From WHSV01 sp050694055 (GTDB lineage: Bacteria; Actinomycetota; CADDZG01; WHSQ01), in contig JBOGWX010000112.1 in NCBI GenBank assembly GCA_050694055.1, positions 1-64,000 of the forward strand: a stretch of 64,000 nucleotides of DNA, given 5' to 3'. Positions 61,405 through 64,000 of this stretch are shown in pieces (position 1 is the first letter of the stretch; each line of letters begins with the position of its first letter). Below the pieces are notes generated by a model, which was not told the origin of the DNA, did not search any database, and saw only the letters and a list, made by a program, of their open reading frames with translations. Made by a program: the position numbers and the translations under genes.

Positions 61405-62665
61405 GGAGAGATTCTAGATCATTCAAGTCAACACTTGAGTACGAGAGGTGCGCCCAGGAATCAACTCCCGACAGCGCGGTTGCGACCGCGCCGACCAAGA
61501 GAGCTGCCCCGGGACCGAGCAGATCGGCCAGCGCCCCCGCCGCGATTGCCCCGACCACGTAGCCGCCGTCCCTCCAGGTGCGATACACGCCGACCGCGGT
61601 CGCCCGCCATGACGGCGCGGCGAGGTCGCCCACCGCTGCGAGAAGCGTTGGATAGGTCAAGGCGGTCCCGAGCCCGAGCAGAACTGCGGCACCGACTCGG
61701 TGCGGGAATCCTCGCTCGGCCCAGAACCACAGCAGCGCCAGTGCCTGAGCCCACATGCCCAGCGCAATCGGCAGCCGGCGCCCGAAGCGATCGGAGAGCG
61801 CGCCGGTGCCGAGTTGCGAGAGCCCCCAAACGGCGGGATAGAGACCGGCCACTACTCCTATCTGAAAGGTGCTGAGCCCTTCGCTCGCCATCACTACGGG
61901 AAGCAGACCCCAGGCCAGCGCGTCGTTGGCGTTGGTGACGAGACCCGTGCGCGACACGGCCGACAGGGCGGAGCTTCGGTAGCTCACGAGCGCGGCGACC
62001 TCTGCGAAGCCCTTACGCGCCGCCTCGCCGTTCTCGAGCTCGGCGTGGCCCGAGGTCTCCCGCACGAGCAGTGCGGACGCTCCGAAGCCCAGGGCCGCGA
62101 TGGCGATTCCCAGGAACAGCGGCTCCGGCCGCAGCCCGTAGCGAGAGGCGAGCCACCCCGACGCGCTCGCCGACAGCGCCACCGCCAGGTATCCCGCGAA
62201 CTCGTTGAGCCCCATGGCCATACCGCGTTGCTTCGGTCCCGCGAGATCGATCTTCATCACCACCGTGGCCGACCAGGCAAGGCCCTGGTTGACTCCGAGC
62301 AGCAGGTTGGCCGCGAGCACCCAGCTCCAGGAGGGGGCGAACATCAAGATGAACGGCACCGGAAGCCCCGCCGCCCAGCCCCACAGCAACACCCGCCGGC
62401 GGCCGAACCCGTCGGCGAGATAACCGGCGGCGAGGTTGGCCGCGGCCTTGGCCGCGCCGAAGGTGACGATGAACATCATCAGGGCCGTGGTCGAGCCGAC
62501 CAAAAAGACGCGCTGTCCCAGAAGGGGAACGAGCGTGCGTTCCTGACCGACGAGCGCTCCCACCAGCCCGTTGACCGCCACAAGAAGCGCGAACTGGGGG
62601 AGGTTGGCCCGCACACCCAGCCGGAGGTCGGATTCCCGGCCCCTGGTCGTTTGGTCGATTTCCAC
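61394..62665 (-). CDS. MFS transporter of the sulfur regulon
   Basis: Twelve-helix exporter-like protein of 423 residues with motif A in AGYLADGFGRRRVLLWGWAAGL and a second in GALSDRFGRRLPIALGMW. GTG 62665 is chosen because it precedes the first helix and lies just downstream of the divergent promoter; the frame is open further into the promoter. It leads the ArsR-rhodanese operon. Substrate unknown; from context it may be a sulfur compound such as sulfite, thiosulfate or a persulfide carrier. Confidence 0.87.
   Translation of the reverse strand: MEIDQTTRGRESDLRLGVRANLPQFALLVAVNGLVGALVGQERTLVPLLGQRVFLVGSTTALMMFIVTFGAAKAAANLAAGYLADGFGRRRVLLWGWAAGLPVPFILMFAPSWSWVLAANLLLGVNQGLAWSATVVMKIDLAGPKQRGMAMGLNEFAGYLAVALSASASGWLASRYGLRPEPLFLGIAIAALGFGASALLVRETSGHAELENGEAARKGFAEVAALVSYRSSALSAVSRTGLVTNANDALAWGLLPVVMASEGLSTFQIGVVAGLYPAVWGLSQLGTGALSDRFGRRLPIALGMWAQALALLWFWAERGFPHRVGAAVLLGLGTALTYPTLLAAVGDLAAPSWRATAVGVYRTWRDGGYVVGAIAAGALADLLGPGAALLVGAVATALSGVDSWAHLSYSSVDLNDLESLHGR
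61423..61438. promoter_or_regulatory. Second TCAA-N8-TTGA site inside the MFS gene end
   Basis: TCAAGTCAACACTTGA, 6-bp arms, placed 19 bases upstream of the ArsR-rhodanese start codon and inside the MFS coding end. It shares the TCAA-N8-TTGA form with the operator at 62679-62694. Confidence 0.4.
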
Positions 62666-62668
62666 GCT

Positions 62669-62720
62669 TCTACAATATTCAATAAAAGACTTGACAACAA
62701 GCCCCAGTGGGGAGCAGAAT
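62669..62720. promoter_or_regulatory. Divergent sulfur-regulon promoter with operator
   Basis: AT-rich patch between the MFS and tusA genes. Plus strand: TTGACA (62691-62696), 18-bp spacer, CAGAAT (62715-62720). Minus strand: TTGTCA (62697-62692), 17-bp spacer, TGTAGA (62674-62669). The operator TCAA-TAAAAGAC-TTGA (62679-62694) overlaps the plus -35 and lies between the minus boxes, so one bound repressor would block both directions. Confidence 0.6.
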
Positions 62721-62747
62721 CTCGTAAGACCAGAGAGGGAGGGCCGC

Positions 62748-62990
62748 ATGAGTACGACGAAAATCGGCCACCGGGTGGTTGATGCTCGAGGCCTCGTCTG
62801 CCCGATGCCGACGATCCGCTTGGGTCAGGCGATTCGGACGGTCGAAGTCGGAGACCTGGTGGAGATGTGGACGGATGATGCCGGCTCCAAGGAGAACATG
62901 GCGGCGTGGTGCAAGAACACCGGACACGAGCTGCTGGCACATAGCTTCGTGGACGAGATCTACAGGTACGTGGTGAGGCGGAGCCGATGA
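62748..62990 (+). CDS. tusA: TusA-family sulfur carrier
   Basis: Sulfur-relay protein of 80 residues. The fold starts IGHRVVDARGLVCPMPTIRLGQAIRTVEVGDLVEM with the sulfur-accepting Cys18 in the CPxP motif, and ends NTGHELLAHSFVDEIYRYVVRRS. GGGAGGG precedes ATG 62748. Its stop overlaps the DsrE-like gene as ATGA. In the company of DsrE2 and a persulfide dioxygenase it most likely carries persulfide sulfur rather than thiolating tRNA. Confidence 0.94.
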   Translation: MSTTKIGHRVVDARGLVCPMPTIRLGQAIRTVEVGDLVEMWTDDAGSKENMAAWCKNTGHELLAHSFVDEIYRYVVRRSR

Positions 62991-63529
62991 CCGCCGATGC
63001 CGCCCCCGTGCCCGGACCGGACGTGGTGGCGGAGGACGCGCCCAGCCCCAAGCGCCTCGCCTTGATCGTCTCGAAGGGGACTCTCGACCAGGCCTATCCT
63101 CCTCTCGTCATGGCCACGACCGCCGCGAGCATGGGTTGGGAGGTGGGAATCTTCTTCACCTTCTACGGGCTCGACATCGTGCACAAGGACCGCATGCTCA
63201 AGCTCTCCGTGAGTCCCGTCGGCAATCCCGCCATGCCCCCTCCGCTCAAGTCGGTGCCGGTTCACGTGCCGACTCTCGTCGGTGCCTTGCCGGGCATGAA
63301 GTCTGCCGCGACCAAGATGATGAGGGGGTGGCTCTCCAAGGCCAATCTCGCTTCGATCCCGGAGCTTCTCGACATAGCTCGCGAGCTCGGTGTCCGGATG
63401 TTCGCGTGCAACACGACGCTGGGGGTAATGGAGGTAAGCAAGGCCGACCTCATCGAAGGCGTCGAGCTCGCCGGCGCTCCCGCCTTCCTCGACTTCGCGG
63501 GCGAATCAGAGGTTCAACTCTTCATCTAG
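62987..63529 (+). CDS. DsrE/DsrF-like (DsrE2) sulfurtransferase
   Basis: Protein of 180 residues: RLALIVSKGTLDQAYPPLVMATTAASMGWEVGIFFTFYGLDIVH (flavodoxin-like DsrE core), and the conserved cysteine in VRMFACNTTLGVMEV. DsrE2 proteins, often next to TusA and rhodanese genes, move sulfane sulfur; some are membrane-linked, but no clear helix is seen here. About 25 N-terminal Pro/Asp-rich residues precede the core. Coupled by ATGA to tusA. Confidence 0.9.
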   Translation: MTADAAPVPGPDVVAEDAPSPKRLALIVSKGTLDQAYPPLVMATTAASMGWEVGIFFTFYGLDIVHKDRMLKLSVSPVGNPAMPPPLKSVPVHVPTLVGALPGMKSAATKMMRGWLSKANLASIPELLDIARELGVRMFACNTTLGVMEVSKADLIEGVELAGAPAFLDFAGESEVQLFI

Positions 63530-63538
63530 GGGGTTGTC

Positions 63539-64000
63539 GTGTACTTCAGACAGTTGCTTCACGAGGATCGCTCCTGCGCCTCCTATCTCGTCGGTTGCCC
63601 GACATTGGGAGTGTGCGCGGCCATAGATCCCCAGGGCGATCCGCTCGCTTACGTCACCGCCGCTGAGGACAATGCCATGACCATCAGCCACGTGATCGAG
63701 ACGCACGTGCATGCGGATCACCGGTCGGGCGCTCGTCGACTGGCCGACATCACGGGAGCCACTCTCTATTTGGGTGCCGGCGCAGATGTAACGTTCGATT
63801 TCGTTCCGCTGCACGCGGGCGACACTCTCGAGATCGGAAACCGCCGGGCCGCGGTGATCCCCCTTCCCGGTCACACCCCCGAGCACCTCGGCCTGCTGGT
63901 CGATGACTGGTTCGTCCTTACCGGCGACACCCTCTTCGTCGGCGATGTGGGGAGAGTGGATCTCGCCATGACCGAGGTTGATGACTCCGACTTGCGTGCG
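63539..64000 (+). CDS. Persulfide-dioxygenase-like metallo-beta-lactamase-fold protein (cut by window edge)
   Basis: First 154 codons of an MBL-fold hydrolase: THVHADHRSG (metal motif HxHxDH), GHTPEHLGLLV, LTGDTLFVGDVGRVDL. The THVHADHxSG form is that of ETHE1/Blh-type persulfide dioxygenases, which oxidise persulfide to sulfite. GTG 63539 has AGGGGG upstream. The gene runs off the right edge, so a C-terminal rhodanese domain, common in the family, can be neither seen nor excluded. Confidence 0.9.
   Translation, partial: MYFRQLLHEDRSCASYLVGCPTLGVCAAIDPQGDPLAYVTAAEDNAMTISHVIETHVHADHRSGARRLADITGATLYLGAGADVTFDFVPLHAGDTLEIGNRRAAVIPLPGHTPEHLGLLVDDWFVLTGDTLFVGDVGRVDLAMTEVDDSDLRA

Overview
The window is a high-GC, gene-dense bacterial chromosome segment. 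Genes sit in tightly overlapping operons, and ATGA, GTGA or TTGA start/stop overlaps are frequent. Several features point to Actinomycetota, probably a deep or little-studied lineage. The order glmM - glmS - nnr - alr - tsaE - tsaB - rimI - tsaD - groES - groEL is the order known from mycobacteria. There is also a GuaB3-type IMP-dehydrogenase paralogue, an Rpf-like secreted transglycosylase, a CIRCE element before groES, and a consensus CRP site. I see no transposase, phage gene, CRISPR array, tRNA or rRNA.

Region by region. 0-3.6 kb: haem genes (hemY fragment, hemE), mobA and a TreT-like trehalose synthase. 3.6-11 kb: glmM, glmS behind a clear glmS-ribozyme-type leader, nnr, alr and an alpha/beta hydrolase. 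11-19.5 kb: an interruption of the conserved cluster carrying an M29 aminopeptidase, two MFS exporters, a secreted copper set (two-domain multicopper oxidase, ZIP transporter, cupredoxin lipoprotein), an LD-carboxypeptidase and a creatininase-family amidohydrolase. 19.7-25.7 kb: uracil-DNA glycosylase, the t6A genes tsaE/tsaB/tsaD with rimI, and groES-groEL under CIRCE. 26-33.7 kb: a stress-protein-like gene, a cell-wall M23 peptidase behind a structured leader, and a PAPS operon (sat - phosphatase/phosphodiesterase - cysC - PHP phosphatase - acetyltransferase). 34.6-41.5 kb: two SSS-type solute symporters with small partner subunits, flanking a LytS/LytTR two-component pair. 41.6-51.8 kb: Rpf-like protein, GDP-mannose dehydratase, GuaB3, Lrp regulator, ERCC4-domain nuclease, PrmC-like methyltransferase, a NodIJ-like ABC exporter and guaA. 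51.8-60.8 kb: secreted sulfatase, LVIVD beta-propeller, flippase, a nitroreductase-like protein of uncertain function, a hydrolase, a PIN toxin with a very small antitoxin candidate, and a methyltransferase. 60.7-64 kb: a sulfur regulon with an ArsR-rhodanese fusion regulator and an MFS exporter divergent from tusA, dsrE2 and a persulfide-dioxygenase-like metallo-hydrolase.

The most interesting signals are regulatory. They are: a glmS ribozyme in a high-GC actinobacterial-type genome; a TCAA-N8-TTGA operator in the divergent sulfur promoter, read by a regulator whose only two cysteines lie in its rhodanese loop; a LytTR-type direct repeat (10-mers spaced by 11 bp) before the DUF4212/SSS transporter; a perfect CRP half-site pair before the Rpf-like gene; a shared 20-bp palindrome about 20 bases upstream of both glmM and guaB3; and the sat-cysC-PHP operon, which couples PAPS synthesis to likely PAP removal.
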